Origin: Acidobacteriaceae bacterium KBS 89
Lineage (GTDB): Bacteria; Acidobacteriota; Terriglobia; Terriglobales; Acidobacteriaceae
Reading direction: 5' to 3'
DNA length: 64,000 nt
Assembly: GCA_000381605.1 (NCBI GenBank)
Contig: KB906758.1
Location: 489,615 to 553,614 of the forward strand
This document shows, piece by piece, positions 16,781 to 26,280 of the stretch. Position 1 is the stretch's first letter. Every line of letters starts with the position of its first letter. The notes under the pieces were generated by a model. The model did not search any database, was not told the DNA's origin, and was given only the letters and a program-made list of their open reading frames with translations. Made by a program: the position numbers and the translations under genes.

Positions 16781-17266
16781 ATGGAAGTCATTCTGAAGGA
16801 AGACGTAAATAAGCTCGGACACCGCGGCGATGTGGTGAAGGTTGCCGATGGCTATGGGCGCAACTATCTGCTCCCGGAAAAGCTCGCCATCGAGGCGAAT
16901 GCGGCGAACAAGGCAGTGATCGAACAGATGAAGGCTTCGGCCGTTCGCAAGTCGGTCAAGGAGAAGGCTGGCGCCGAGCAGTTGGCGACGCAGCTCTCTG
17001 AGGTTGAGCTTGTATTCGAGCGCAAGGTTGGCGAGAACGAGCACCTCTTTGGCTCGGTCACCTCGGGCGATATCGCGCAGCAGCTTGAGGCGAAGGGCTT
17101 CACGGTTGACCGTCGCAAGATCTCACTCGATGAGCCGTTGAAGTCGCTCGGTGAATACTACGTTCCCGTGAAGCTGCACCGCGAGGTCACCAGCCACGTG
17201 AAGGTGACGGTAAAGGGCGACCAGCCGGAAGCCGAAGTGGCAGCTGCGGCGACGACTACCGCTTAA
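16781..17266 (+). CDS. rplI: 50S ribosomal protein L9
   Basis: Large-subunit protein with the signature start MEVILKEDVNKLGHRGDVV and GYGRNYLLPEKLA. A connecting helix and the C-terminal domain (FGSVTSGDIAQQL, KSLGEYYVPVKLH) follow, then an Ala/Thr tail; 161 residues. GGAGA precedes the ATG. It is the last gene of the run and is followed by a strong hairpin terminator; dnaB, a common next gene, is not here. Confidence 0.96.
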   Translation: MEVILKEDVNKLGHRGDVVKVADGYGRNYLLPEKLAIEANAANKAVIEQMKASAVRKSVKEKAGAEQLATQLSEVELVFERKVGENEHLFGSVTSGDIAQQLEAKGFTVDRRKISLDEPLKSLGEYYVPVKLHREVTSHVKVTVKGDQPEAEVAAAATTTA

Positions 17267-17288
17267 CGCATCAACATTTTCACGACGC

Positions 17289-17338
17289 AAAACGCATCTA
17301 CCTCGCGACAGTTCGCCGAGGTAGATGCGTTTTGTTTT
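17289..17338. terminator. Bidirectional intrinsic terminator between rplI and the permease gene
   Basis: A perfect 17-base stem (17289-17305 with 17317-17333) around an 11-base loop. On the plus strand it is followed by TTTTGTTTT; on the minus strand the A-rich left edge gives a T run as well. It therefore can stop rplI transcription and that of the converging permease gene. Confidence 0.93.
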
Positions 17339-17368
17339 GAAGGTGCGGGAGGCGACGGGGTTCGGCAG

Positions 17369-18643
17369 TTACTCGTACTTGAGCGTTTGCACCGGATCCA
17401 ATCTCGCTGCACGATTCGCCGGAAGTGTTCCGAAGAGAACGCCGACCATGACTGACGTCGTCAAAGCGGCCACGGCGGACCATGGGCTGATTGGAATCTT
17501 GAACGGCGTTAGCAGGCCCAACGTCAACGGAATGGCAAGGCCAAGAAGCGTGCCGATGACTCCTCCGCTGAGTGAGAGGAAGACCGCCTCGGTGAGAAAC
17601 TGCATCCGAATCTCGCGGCTGGTTGCGCCCAGAGCCTTGCGAATGCCGATCTCCTTGATTCTCGACTGAACGTTCGCGAGCATGCTGTTCATAATGCCAA
17701 CGCCGCTGACGATCAGAGTGATGCCGGCTCCGAGCGTCAGCACAATTGTGAGCATGTCTGCGATCTTTGCTGCGTTGCTTAGAATCTCGGTGAGCAGCTG
17801 TGCGTTGTAAACCGAGCCGGCATAGTGGCGGGAGCGGATGATCTCGAGAATGCGATCCTTTGCCGGCACCACCATGGACGAGTCGCGCATGGTGAAGAAG
17901 ATCTCCTTCAGAGTGTTGGTGCCCGTGAAGTAACGCAATACAGGATAGGGAACCAGCATGGTATGGTCGCTGATCTCCGACTGTCCGTACGTATTGAAAG
18001 CCTCCTTGAAGACACCGATGATGACGAACGGAATCCCTTTGACGCTGATGGTTCTACCGACGGCCGCGTGTGAACTGCCGTAGAGCTCTTGCGCGAAGGG
18101 CTCGACGATCACAGCGACCTTTTCGTGCGCCGCGTCATCCTGGTCGTCGAAGAAACGGCCTGCTACCACCACGAGATTGCGTACGATCCGATACTGCGGG
18201 GAGATTCCGAGGAGCGTGGTCGCCTTGGTAACTCCGCCGCCTATGCTGACGTTGTCGTGAAATTCCAACATAGGAGACGAGGCGACGATGCCAGCAACCT
18301 GGTCTTTGACTGCGTTGAGATCGTCTAGCGTCATGTAATCGGGCGTGCTGGTATTGTCCGGACCGCTGACGGTACCGCCACCGTACTGTAATTCGATCTT
18401 GTTGGGACCCATGCTGTTGAGCTGGTCGAGCGCATACTGTTTTCCGGTGGATCCCAGTGTGGCGACGAGAATCACGGAGGCAGAGCCGATGACCATGCCA
18501 AGCATCGTCAGCATAAACCGCGTCTTGCTGGCACGGAAGCTGTCGACCGCAAGCCGAACCACCTCACTAAACATCATGGTGGAGCGCGCACTGGCCAGTG
18601 TGCGGTCGAAGGAGGTCGGCTTGGAAAGATTGGTGGTCGCCAT
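17369..18643 (-). CDS. MacB-like ABC transporter permease
   Basis: A 424-residue FtsX/MacB-type permease. One membrane helix at ~43-65 (FMLTMLGMVIGSASVILVA) is followed by a large periplasmic MacB_PCD domain (~65-295) and three C-terminal helices (~300-325, 350-380, 390-410) with the conserved IKEIGIRKALGAT motif between the second and third. No ATPase or membrane-fusion partner lies next to it in this window, so the ATP-binding subunit must come from elsewhere. Substrate cannot be inferred. Confidence 0.88.
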   Translation of the reverse strand: MATTNLSKPTSFDRTLASARSTMMFSEVVRLAVDSFRASKTRFMLTMLGMVIGSASVILVATLGSTGKQYALDQLNSMGPNKIELQYGGGTVSGPDNTSTPDYMTLDDLNAVKDQVAGIVASSPMLEFHDNVSIGGGVTKATTLLGISPQYRIVRNLVVVAGRFFDDQDDAAHEKVAVIVEPFAQELYGSSHAAVGRTISVKGIPFVIIGVFKEAFNTYGQSEISDHTMLVPYPVLRYFTGTNTLKEIFFTMRDSSMVVPAKDRILEIIRSRHYAGSVYNAQLLTEILSNAAKIADMLTIVLTLGAGITLIVSGVGIMNSMLANVQSRIKEIGIRKALGATSREIRMQFLTEAVFLSLSGGVIGTLLGLAIPLTLGLLTPFKIPISPWSAVAALTTSVMVGVLFGTLPANRAARLDPVQTLKYE

Positions 18644-18766
18644 TAGCTTGCTAACTTGCTAAATAGATTAGACTCCTTCAAGTATCGCAGCGGTGCACGG
18701 TTTCCCGCTAACCTTCTTTTACTCGCAAACCAATGAACAATAACGGTTTCCAGAGAACAAGGTTAA

Positions 18767-21700
18767 CTAATGGAAGTCATGGGAACGCAGCTCTAAGGCA
18801 TTGTCAGAGAGAGCAAGGACACGGGCGGCCTTTACATGGACTACCCCATCCTGATTTTGCAGTGGCCCTTCTACCAGGAGAAATTTGCTTCGGGTGACCA
18901 ACAGACGCTCCCTTTCGTAGAGGTCTGGAGTAACAATGACGTTGGCGATGCCGGTTTCGTCCTCCATTGACATGAAGATGAACCCTTTCGCCGTGCCTGG
19001 ACGCTGCCGGGCAATAATGCATCCTGCCGTTCGAACGAGCTCTCCATCTTTGCAAGTTCTTAGCTCTGCAGCGGAGAACACTCCTCGCAGGCGGAGTTCA
19101 GGGCGGCGATAGTGCATGGGGTGTCTTCCAATGGTGAGGCATGTACCCGAATAGTCTGCGACTAACCTCTCTCCCGTATTCATCTGCTGAAGGGGGAGAG
19201 TTTCAGAGACATCGCGTAGCGAATCGCAACTTTGTCTAAGGAGAGGACCTTCCAATTTGCCAGCGCGTTCTACCTGCCAGAGCGCGTCGCGGCGATGTCC
19301 GATCCCGTCTAGTTGGTTCAGGGCGCCGATGCGGGCTAGCAGCGTCAATTCCTTTCGGTTGAGTGCTGGAACACGCAGAGTCAGGTCCTCGGCTGAGAGA
19401 AATGGACCATTCTGAAATCGAGATGATGCCAGCGATTCACTAGCCTGTCTCCGCAAGCCTTTTGCATATCCCAATCCCATCCGTAGCGAGAGCGACCCGT
19501 CAGGTTCATGTTCGACGGTGCACGCCCAATCCGATATCTGCACATCGATTGGTTTAACACGTAGACCATGGCGCTGAGCGTCCTTTACCAGCACGGCGGG
19601 CATATAAAAACCCATCGGTTGGTTGTTCAGGATGGCGCAAGTGAACGCAGCAAGATACTTCACTTTGAAATAAGCCGACGCATAGGCGATCAAGGCAAAG
19701 CTTGCAGCATGAGATTCAGGAAAGCCATATAGAGCAAAGGAGCTAATGTTTTCGATGATGGTCGCCTGGGTCTTCGCGTTGATCCCGTTGGCCGTCATGC
19801 CGGCACGCAGTTTTCCTTCGAGTTTCTTCATCCGCTCCCAGGAGCGCCGCATTCCAACCGCGCGACGCAGCTCTTCTGCCTCTGCACCAGAGAAGTTCGC
19901 TACGGTCATGGCCATGCGAAGCAGTTGTTCCTGGAAGAGCGGAACGCCTAATGTGCGCTCCAACACGGGTTCGAGCAAGGGATGTGGATACGTTATCTCT
20001 TCCCTTTTCTGACGCCGCCGCATGTAAGGATGCATCATCTTGCCAACGATGGGCCCAGGCCGAATAATTGCTACCTGCACAACGAGGTCATAAAACCTGG
20101 TGGGATTGTTTCGGGGGAGGGAGGCCATTTGAGCGCGACTCTCCACTTGAAACATTCCTACGGTGTCCGCTTGCTGCAGCACCTTGTACACGTCGTCGTC
20201 TTCCGGGAGTTGAGCGAGGTCAACCTTGTCACCGTAGTGTTGAGGAATTAACTCCAGGCAGTCCTTCAAGACAGCCATCATGCCGAGGCCAAGAAGGTCT
20301 ACCTTGATGATGTGCAAGTCGGCACAGTCTTCTTTGTCCCATTGAACAACTGTGCGACCCGGCATTGAAGCTCGCTCTAATGGCACTACGCAATTCAATT
20401 GGCCCTGACAGATGACCATGCCTCCTGAGTGTTGCCCAAGATGGCGAGGCAGGTCCTGAATGCGCATGGAGAGTTCGAGATATTTGGCGATGCGTGGATG
20501 GTGGAGGTCAAAGCCGGCATGATGGAATGAGTTGGCCATCGTATCGGTTTTGCCACGCCATTCCCATTGACTGACAAGACTCGACAGCCGGCCCAAAGAT
20601 TCCTGATCGAACCCGAGGGCCTTGCCCACTTCGCGCGCCGCTGACTTGCCTCGATAGGTGATGACGTTTGCCGTCATCGCTGCTCCCAGCTCTCCATATC
20701 GCTGATAGACGTATTGAATAGCTTGTTCGCGCTTCTCATCTGAGGGTAGATCCAGGTCGATATCTGGCCATTCTCCTCTACTCTCGCTCAGGAAGCGTTC
20801 AAATAAGAGCTCCATGCCTACTGGGTCGATGGCAGTGATTTCAAGGGCATAACAGGCTGCGGAGTTGGCGGCACTTCCACGGCCCTGGATCAGGATGTCG
20901 TTGTGTTTGCAGAACTGAACTATGTCCCAAACGATGAGGAAGTATCCGGCGAAGCCCAGTCGTTCGATCAGAGCAAGTTCATGCTCGACCTGCTTCCTGG
21001 CTCGCTCCAGCAGTCCGTGGTCATTCTTTGGCCCATACCGTCGCGAAACTCCTTCTGCGACGCGCTTCTTTAGGAAGCTGTCCATCGTCTCACCGTCCGG
21101 CACTGGATAGCGAGGGAATTCATAACCAAGATCGTCCAACTCGAATTGCAGACGCCCGGAGAGCTCGACCGTATTTCCGACTGCACCCTTCACATCGCGA
21201 AAGAGTGTCGACATCTCATGTGGTGGACGTACATGTCGCTGGCTGTTCAGAGAAAGTAGCCGGCCGGCATGATCAAGGTCTATGTGGTGGCGTACGGCGG
21301 TGAAGAGATCCAGCACCTCGCGGTCATATGCTGTTGTGTATCGAACACCGTTGGTTGCCAGGACAGGCAGGCTGAGAGAACGCGCAATACGAATTGCAGC
21401 CTGGTTGCGCCACTCTTCTTCACGCTCGTAGTGGCGTTGTACTTCGACATACACATTGTTTTTTCCGAAGATTCTGACTAACTGCTCTACTCTTTCACGT
21501 CCTGCTGCTTCGCCACCGTTGACTAACGCCGCAGCCAATGGTCCTTCGTCTCCACCTGTAAGACAGATAAGGCCACGAGCATATTGTTGCAGGTCGTCCG
21601 TCGTGGCTGCGCCTTCGCACTTGGTCTTCTCTCGCAGCTTGAACTGTGTGATCAGTTGGCAGAGGTTCTGGTATCCGGTGCGCGATTCACAAAGCAACGG

Positions 21701-21985
21701 CAGGCGCACCGGCTCTGCAATGTGTTGGTGGGGAAGCCATGCAGGGGGTGTGAGACGAGGGCCGAAACTTGAAACGGCAATCTCTGCTCCGACATGTGCT
21801 TGAACGCCGTTCTCCTTGGCGCTGGTATGGAAGCGAGCGGAGCCATAAACTCCGTTGCGGTCGAGAAGCGCCATGGCGGGCATTTCCAATTCGCCGGCAC
21901 GTTTGATGAGTTCTTCCGGCTGGGATGCGCCCTCGAGGAAGCTGAAGGCGCTTGCCGCGTGCAGTTCAACATAGCGGTCAGTCAT
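18767..21985 (-). CDS. dnaE2: Error-prone DNA polymerase DnaE2 (ImuC)
   Basis: C-family translesion polymerase of the SOS mutagenesis cassette. Start is set at ATG 21985 (MTDRYVELHAASAFSFLEGA), overlapping the imuB stop by 8 bases (ATGACTGA); the frame open to 22120 lies wholly inside imuB. The 1072-residue protein has an N-terminal PHP domain (SAFSFLEGASQPEEL, ALLDRNGVYG), the polymerase core with GRGSAANSAACYAL and catalytic PDIDLDLPSDEKRE, a helix-hairpin-helix region with SFALYGFPESHAASFALIAYASAY, and a C-terminal OB domain (KDGELVRTAGCIIARQRPGTAKG). Length and motifs match DnaE2, not the replicative DnaE. Confidence 0.95.
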   Translation of the reverse strand: MTDRYVELHAASAFSFLEGASQPEELIKRAGELEMPAMALLDRNGVYGSARFHTSAKENGVQAHVGAEIAVSSFGPRLTPPAWLPHQHIAEPVRLPLLCESRTGYQNLCQLITQFKLREKTKCEGAATTDDLQQYARGLICLTGGDEGPLAAALVNGGEAAGRERVEQLVRIFGKNNVYVEVQRHYEREEEWRNQAAIRIARSLSLPVLATNGVRYTTAYDREVLDLFTAVRHHIDLDHAGRLLSLNSQRHVRPPHEMSTLFRDVKGAVGNTVELSGRLQFELDDLGYEFPRYPVPDGETMDSFLKKRVAEGVSRRYGPKNDHGLLERARKQVEHELALIERLGFAGYFLIVWDIVQFCKHNDILIQGRGSAANSAACYALEITAIDPVGMELLFERFLSESRGEWPDIDLDLPSDEKREQAIQYVYQRYGELGAAMTANVITYRGKSAAREVGKALGFDQESLGRLSSLVSQWEWRGKTDTMANSFHHAGFDLHHPRIAKYLELSMRIQDLPRHLGQHSGGMVICQGQLNCVVPLERASMPGRTVVQWDKEDCADLHIIKVDLLGLGMMAVLKDCLELIPQHYGDKVDLAQLPEDDDVYKVLQQADTVGMFQVESRAQMASLPRNNPTRFYDLVVQVAIIRPGPIVGKMMHPYMRRRQKREEITYPHPLLEPVLERTLGVPLFQEQLLRMAMTVANFSGAEAEELRRAVGMRRSWERMKKLEGKLRAGMTANGINAKTQATIIENISSFALYGFPESHAASFALIAYASAYFKVKYLAAFTCAILNNQPMGFYMPAVLVKDAQRHGLRVKPIDVQISDWACTVEHEPDGSLSLRMGLGYAKGLRRQASESLASSRFQNGPFLSAEDLTLRVPALNRKELTLLARIGALNQLDGIGHRRDALWQVERAGKLEGPLLRQSCDSLRDVSETLPLQQMNTGERLVADYSGTCLTIGRHPMHYRRPELRLRGVFSAAELRTCKDGELVRTAGCIIARQRPGTAKGFIFMSMEDETGIANVIVTPDLYERERLLVTRSKFLLVEGPLQNQDGVVHVKAARVLALSDNALELRSHDFH

Positions 21986-23492
21986 AGAGCGCCGCCATTT
22001 GCCATGAGTTATGAGACAGGTTTCGCATGAGACAACAGCACAGCAACATTCCGTCCTGGGTGCGTGCGACCAAGTCCCACTGCTCAAGACTCCATAGGGT
22101 AGAGTTCCACCAGTCACCACCCGTCAGCCAAGGACCATGGGCGTGCTCGACTGTGTAGTGTCTGTCTCTGAAGAAGAATGTTTTGGGCTGGTTACCCTGT
22201 GTCGTCACCGCCAAAAGCTCTGGCGGCCGAATCTGACGAATTGCAACACGCGACCGGCTGGGTGCAATCTCTGAAGTTGGTCCTGAGAAGACCTTAAAGG
22301 GTTCCATACGGAATCCATCTGGCTGATGGGTATCCTTGAGTACGGCACGGCCTGCGCAATTCTCGCCGACGATTGCCCGGATACGCGCTAATGTCACATC
22401 GAGGCGGATAGGTTCGGGTAGTTGTGGTGAGAACAGACCAAGCTGGACTTTGCTGGTACTGCCAGGTTCAGCCATAAGCGTCAACGCAAGGATTGCAGCC
22501 GGCGGTGGATGAGCTTCAAGGTCGAGGCGAAGCAGCTTAATCCAGAGGAGCCGCTCATTCGTAGGCAGGGCAGGTCTTACCGTGCGCGTATGTGATGTGT
22601 TGCCTTCCAGAGAGAGCGTGATGGTAACCGAGGCAAGAGCAAGGACGCGTGCTGTTGCCCGCGCGATCAACTGCTCCAGCAGAATGCCGATTACGAAGAG
22701 CAGAGAATCGAGCAACTCTACCGGTGTATCCAATTCCATGCTCTCTTCCAAGGTGAAGATAGGCTCCGTTGGCAGGAACAAATGTGGAAGATCACCGCTT
22801 GCTAATTGGCGAAGCCGCTTCCCTTCCTGTTCCATTCGAGCGATTAATGCCTTCTCCGGCAACGCGGCCAACATTCCGAGCGTGCGGATGCCCCAGAGAG
22901 AAAATGTCTCAGCGTGCTCTTCAGAAAGATCGAGAACTTCGAGCGGCAGAGAGGCCAAGGCTAAACTCTCTTCTGCGATTGGAATTACGACTACTTGATT
23001 TCTATGCGACATACCTCTCGCAAGGCAGATAGCAGCATGGAAGTTGCTAGCTATGGCGACGCAGGCGCTAATCCCTAGCGCTCGAACTTTTTCCAGCAAG
23101 GTCTTGCCCAAAATAGCGGGAGACCCAAGCAGTTTTTCTGTGCCGGCAATGTCGATCACACAGAGGAAAGCATTGTCATTGCTCCGATCTTCCACACGCG
23201 GAGAGAATGAGCCGGCGCATTCGAGCATTGTTATTTTTGCCGCACGCTCTTCCGTCTGCGAGCGTTGAAGCACCGCGAGCGACGCAAATGTGTCTATCTC
23301 CACTTTCGTCATGCTGCGAGCGACACCCATCGTGTGGGCCTTTGAGTTGAGAGAGCACACTTTTTGGAGGGGCGGCACGCCTTCCATCACGACGCATGGT
23401 TTTTCGCGCAGCGTCGGCCGTAGACGCAGCATCGCCTGTGCGGGAAACTCCGTCGCATACAAGCAGGCGTACAGCTCCGCAGGCTTCGTCAT
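21978..23492 (-). CDS. imuB: ImuB, inactive Y-family polymerase-like protein
   Basis: Adaptor of the ImuA-ImuB-DnaE2 mutasome that ties DnaE2 to the sliding clamp. Start is the ATG at 23492, overlapping the imuA stop (ATGA); the frame can extend to 23507, inside imuA. The 504-residue protein has a Y-family layout (LYACLYATEFPAQAM, then KVCSLNSKAHTMGVARSM, CVAIASNFHAAICLARG) but lacks the catalytic acidic residues: the first strand has no Asp, and the usual S-x-D-E motif reads VIDIAGTEKLLG. This is the expected inactive state for ImuB. The C-terminus carries a region that may bind partner proteins. Confidence 0.92.
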   Translation of the reverse strand: MTKPAELYACLYATEFPAQAMLRLRPTLREKPCVVMEGVPPLQKVCSLNSKAHTMGVARSMTKVEIDTFASLAVLQRSQTEERAAKITMLECAGSFSPRVEDRSNDNAFLCVIDIAGTEKLLGSPAILGKTLLEKVRALGISACVAIASNFHAAICLARGMSHRNQVVVIPIAEESLALASLPLEVLDLSEEHAETFSLWGIRTLGMLAALPEKALIARMEQEGKRLRQLASGDLPHLFLPTEPIFTLEESMELDTPVELLDSLLFVIGILLEQLIARATARVLALASVTITLSLEGNTSHTRTVRPALPTNERLLWIKLLRLDLEAHPPPAAILALTLMAEPGSTSKVQLGLFSPQLPEPIRLDVTLARIRAIVGENCAGRAVLKDTHQPDGFRMEPFKVFSGPTSEIAPSRSRVAIRQIRPPELLAVTTQGNQPKTFFFRDRHYTVEHAHGPWLTGGDWWNSTLWSLEQWDLVARTQDGMLLCCCLMRNLSHNSWQMAALYD

Positions 23493-24529
23493 CGCATGCC
23501 TGCCCATGTTGATCGACTACGCCAACCGGCGCTTCTTTCACTTTGCGGCGGCTTACGCAATGGAATGACATTGGTAGGAGCTACGGTGAAGCGTTCTCTT
23601 ATTACTTCGACGCGATACTCGACGCCGGTAAATACGGTCGATTCGTTCTGCAATGCATGATCAGGCTGTAGTCGAAGGACAAGTCCCGCGCTACTCTTCG
23701 CGCAGGCATGCTGCGTTAGAAGGAGGAGGCTCGCCTGGCTTCGCTCTGCGACGGCCTGGTAGCGAAACCACGTTGCCAATGGAACACGCGAAGTAAACTC
23801 CGGTGCAATATTTCCCATGTCCAGGACGATGGAACTGAAGCCGCCAGCCTGCAACAACAGGTCAGTCACCTGCAATGCCTGGTCAAGCCTTGGCCACGGT
23901 TTGCCGGAAGGGATTGGTCTTCGTGTGTTCTTTCCGGGCTGCAGAGGGCTGGGGGTAAATGCCTCTTTTTCGACTTTCAGTTTGCGTTGAGGTTCTGCGC
24001 ATCGTGGTGCAATCGTCTCCAGTCGCAACAAACTACTGACAGCATTTGGTAGGCCCTGCACTTCTCCGCGTGGATGTGGGCCGAATCCACCACCATGCAG
24101 ACCTTTCTTTACCGGTGGAGGAACAAGGTATTTTTCAGGAAGAGCAAAGTTTCCTTGCGAGGACGGTTGCACGGTAGTGGGACTTGAAACACCACATCGC
24201 ACCCAGAGCAGACGGTCCAGGTCCACACCTAACGCCGCAGCCGATTCGGGATGCAATGCATTCGAGACATCGATCCATGCGCACACTTTGGCTGCCTGTG
24301 TCATACGGGCAATGAAGGAAAGTGCAAGAGAGGTGCGCCCGGAACACTCTGGACCAACTATCTCGGTGATAGCGCCTAAAGGCAGGCCTCCATCCAACAG
24401 CTCATCGACATTTCGAATGCCGGTAGCTGCAATTGGCCGGATGGTCCGAGCGATCGGGGTAAGAGCGGATGGGATTCGATGGGCGAGAGCGGCTTCGATC
24501 TGGTGTCGAATAATGGCGGCAGAAGGCAT
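23489..24529 (-). CDS. imuA: ImuA, RecA-like mutasome component
   Basis: First gene of the imuA, imuB, dnaE2 operon. The 346-residue protein has a RecA-like N-terminal half: GIRNVDELLDGGLPLGAITE, then the Walker A-like GPECSGRTSLALS where Arg replaces the usual Lys, then CAWIDVSNALHPESAAALGVD. A Walker B-like VLDMGNIAPE lies near residue 230. Mid-protein ~110-190 is polar and poorly conserved. ImuA of this kind limits or assists translesion synthesis through RecA. The start ATG is 8 bases downstream of a direct repeat resembling a LexA site. Confidence 0.88.
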   Translation of the reverse strand: MPSAAIIRHQIEAALAHRIPSALTPIARTIRPIAATGIRNVDELLDGGLPLGAITEIVGPECSGRTSLALSFIARMTQAAKVCAWIDVSNALHPESAAALGVDLDRLLWVRCGVSSPTTVQPSSQGNFALPEKYLVPPPVKKGLHGGGFGPHPRGEVQGLPNAVSSLLRLETIAPRCAEPQRKLKVEKEAFTPSPLQPGKNTRRPIPSGKPWPRLDQALQVTDLLLQAGGFSSIVLDMGNIAPEFTSRVPLATWFRYQAVAERSQASLLLLTQHACAKSSAGLVLRLQPDHALQNESTVFTGVEYRVEVIRERFTVAPTNVIPLRKPPQSERSAGWRSRSTWAGMR

Positions 24530-24536
24530 AATGTTA

Positions 24537-24551
24537 TTTCGCCTTATGTTC
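24537..24551 (-). promoter_or_regulatory. Candidate LexA-like direct repeat upstream of imuA
   Basis: On the plus strand TTTC at 24537-24540 and GTTC at 24548-24551 are separated by 7 bases; the wider AGGCGAA repeats at 24538-24544 and 24549-24555 (minus strand) recur with an 11-base period, one helical turn. GTTC-N7-GTTC is the known alphaproteobacterial LexA box. Its place 8-22 bases before the imuA start fits a repressor site. One half-site has a mismatch, so this is a candidate only. Confidence 0.45.
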
Positions 24552-24642
24552 GCCTAACCATAGAGTGACGTCAAATCCAAATGCCTCAAGAATGGGGCTA
24601 TTTTTTTCGCAAGTAATTGCAGGTAAATATGTTTTTTAAAGT

Positions 24643-25296
24643 TTAACTCTTCAAGAAGCTGGCAGCGCGTCGCAGATCGCCAACTAAGGTTGCCGTGTCG
24701 CGGTGACGATCTTCGTCTGTTCGGGCACGCAAAATTGCTGATGGGTGCAAGGTGGCAAGGATGGGAGGAAAACCTTCAGCCTGCTGAATCTTGCCATGCG
24801 ATTGAGTGATTCTGAAGCTGAGACCAAGCAGAGATTGTGCCGCGACTGCGCCGAGACAGACGATCAATTTAGGGGTCACTAACTCTAATTCTGCTGCAAG
24901 CCACGGTCTGCAGGCATGGATCTCTTTCATACTTGGCTTTTTGTGTATTCGGAGCTTTCCGCGAGGCTCCCATTTGAAGTGTTTGACGGTGTTTGTGACG
25001 TAAACTTTGCGCCGGTCGATTTCAGCCTCTTCCAGACACCTATCCAGTAATTTTCCGGCGGGGCCTACAAATGGTTTTCCTTGCCTGTCTTCCTGATCGC
25101 CTGGTTGTTCCCCGATCATCATGATCGCTGCCTTCGGTCTCTCGGCATTCGCTCCTGTCTCTAATTCACCAAATACTGCCTGGGTTGCATTTCGATAAAG
25201 ATCGCAGCCATGGCATTGTTGGACAGCATCACGCAGGACTGGCAAGGTTCGATCCTCGGGGATAAATTTCGCCGCGCTCTCGTGGGTTAGCTTCAA
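24643..25296 (-). CDS. UdgX-type uracil-DNA glycosylase / uracil-DNA binding protein
   Basis: A 217-residue member of the family 4/UdgX group of uracil-DNA glycosylases. Motif A is GEQPGDQED at 62-70, the UdgX form. The R-loop reads RGKLRIHKKP at 112-121, where H118 matches the His that in mycobacterial UdgX forms a covalent bond with the abasic sugar after uracil release. Motif B is HPSAILR at 184-190. Cysteines C28, C31, C129 and C147 can hold the 4Fe-4S cluster. It lies upstream of imuA in the same direction, with 113 bases between, and 29 bases after the Fpg gene. The UdgX call rests on the His and the GEQPGDQED motif. Confidence 0.9.
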   Translation of the reverse strand: MKLTHESAAKFIPEDRTLPVLRDAVQQCHGCDLYRNATQAVFGELETGANAERPKAAIMMIGEQPGDQEDRQGKPFVGPAGKLLDRCLEEAEIDRRKVYVTNTVKHFKWEPRGKLRIHKKPSMKEIHACRPWLAAELELVTPKLIVCLGAVAAQSLLGLSFRITQSHGKIQQAEGFPPILATLHPSAILRARTDEDRHRDTATLVGDLRRAASFLKS

Positions 25297-25325
25297 CGTG
25301 ACGGCCTCTCCAATCTTTGGATGCG

Positions 25326-26225
25326 TCAGCGTCGTTTGAGGGCTTCCAGTTCATCCAGAGTTCGCGGCCAATCCGAGCCCAGAAGCCGGGACAAACTGCG
25401 GTCCGCAAGAACTTTTCCTCCGGTCTGGCAGCGGGCACAGTAGTTCGTTTCGTTGTCCGCATAACGAATTCGCAGGATCTTGTCGCCGCATCTCGGACAG
25501 GGTTGCTCATAGCGTCCGTGGACCGCCATATCTTTTCGAAATGCGGTCACCTTTTCGGGAAAGCCTGTCTGTGCTTCGGCGCGTAGCCGGCCTATCCAGA
25601 GTTCAAGTGTGTTGAGCGTTGAAGCGTATAGCCTTTCCCATTCGTGAGGCTCAAGCTTGTGCGTTAGTGTGATGGGAGACAGTTGCGCCGCGTGCAGGAT
25701 CTCGTCGGAGTACGCGTTACCGATGCCACTGAGCAGACGCGGGTCGGTTAGAGCTCTTTTGAGAGTGCGATTCTCCGCCGTAAGCGCAATGCGGAACGAG
25801 TAGATGTCGCTGGAGAAGATGTCGATGCCGCCGGGATCGACTGACTTGAGACCCTCCTCTCCACTTAGGATGTGCAACGAAGCACGACGCTTCGTGCCGG
25901 CTTCGGTGAGGACGAGAGAACCATTGGGAAAGTCGAAGGCTGCCAGATTGTTGCGGCCACTCAGCATCGCCCCTTGTGGTCGCCAGTGGAGTCGCCCGGC
26001 AATCATAAGATGAAGCACCAGCCAGAGATCGCCTTCTACTCCAATGGCTACGCGTTTGCCGATGCGGCGCAGTTCGCGCACGACCCGACCCTCCACGCTC
26101 GCAAGCGGAGGTTGTGCCGTTCGAAGGAGAAAGGCGCTTGTCAGTCTTACTCCCAGCAACGGCTGGCCAACAATGAGAGGTTCCAGAGCGCTGATGTATG
26201 CGGCGATGTCCGGCAGCTCGGGCAT
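25326..26225 (-). CDS. Fpg/Nei family DNA glycosylase
   Basis: Base-excision repair glycosylase and lyase for oxidised bases. The 299-residue protein begins MPELPD: the N-terminal Pro becomes the catalytic amine after Met removal, E3 is the second catalytic residue, and E5 of typical Fpg is Asp here. The H2TH region has GIGNAYSDEIL with N170. A C-terminal zinc finger uses C243, C246, C263 and C266, ending CQTGGK. Whether it prefers 8-oxoguanine (Fpg) or pyrimidines (Nei) cannot be settled. It is probably co-transcribed with the UdgX gene 29 bases downstream. Confidence 0.93.
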   Translation of the reverse strand: MPELPDIAAYISALEPLIVGQPLLGVRLTSAFLLRTAQPPLASVEGRVVRELRRIGKRVAIGVEGDLWLVLHLMIAGRLHWRPQGAMLSGRNNLAAFDFPNGSLVLTEAGTKRRASLHILSGEEGLKSVDPGGIDIFSSDIYSFRIALTAENRTLKRALTDPRLLSGIGNAYSDEILHAAQLSPITLTHKLEPHEWERLYASTLNTLELWIGRLRAEAQTGFPEKVTAFRKDMAVHGRYEQPCPRCGDKILRIRYADNETNYCARCQTGGKVLADRSLSRLLGSDWPRTLDELEALKRR

Positions 26226-26280
26226 GAGTAACAGCTTGCATGGGCAACCACGAGTTTTGCAACCCGACCCTGAACAGTCA

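Noticed and set aside
21986..22120. Longer dnaE2 start
   Set aside because: The extension lies inside imuB; the ATG at 21985 gives the normal PHP start and an 8-base overlap with imuB.
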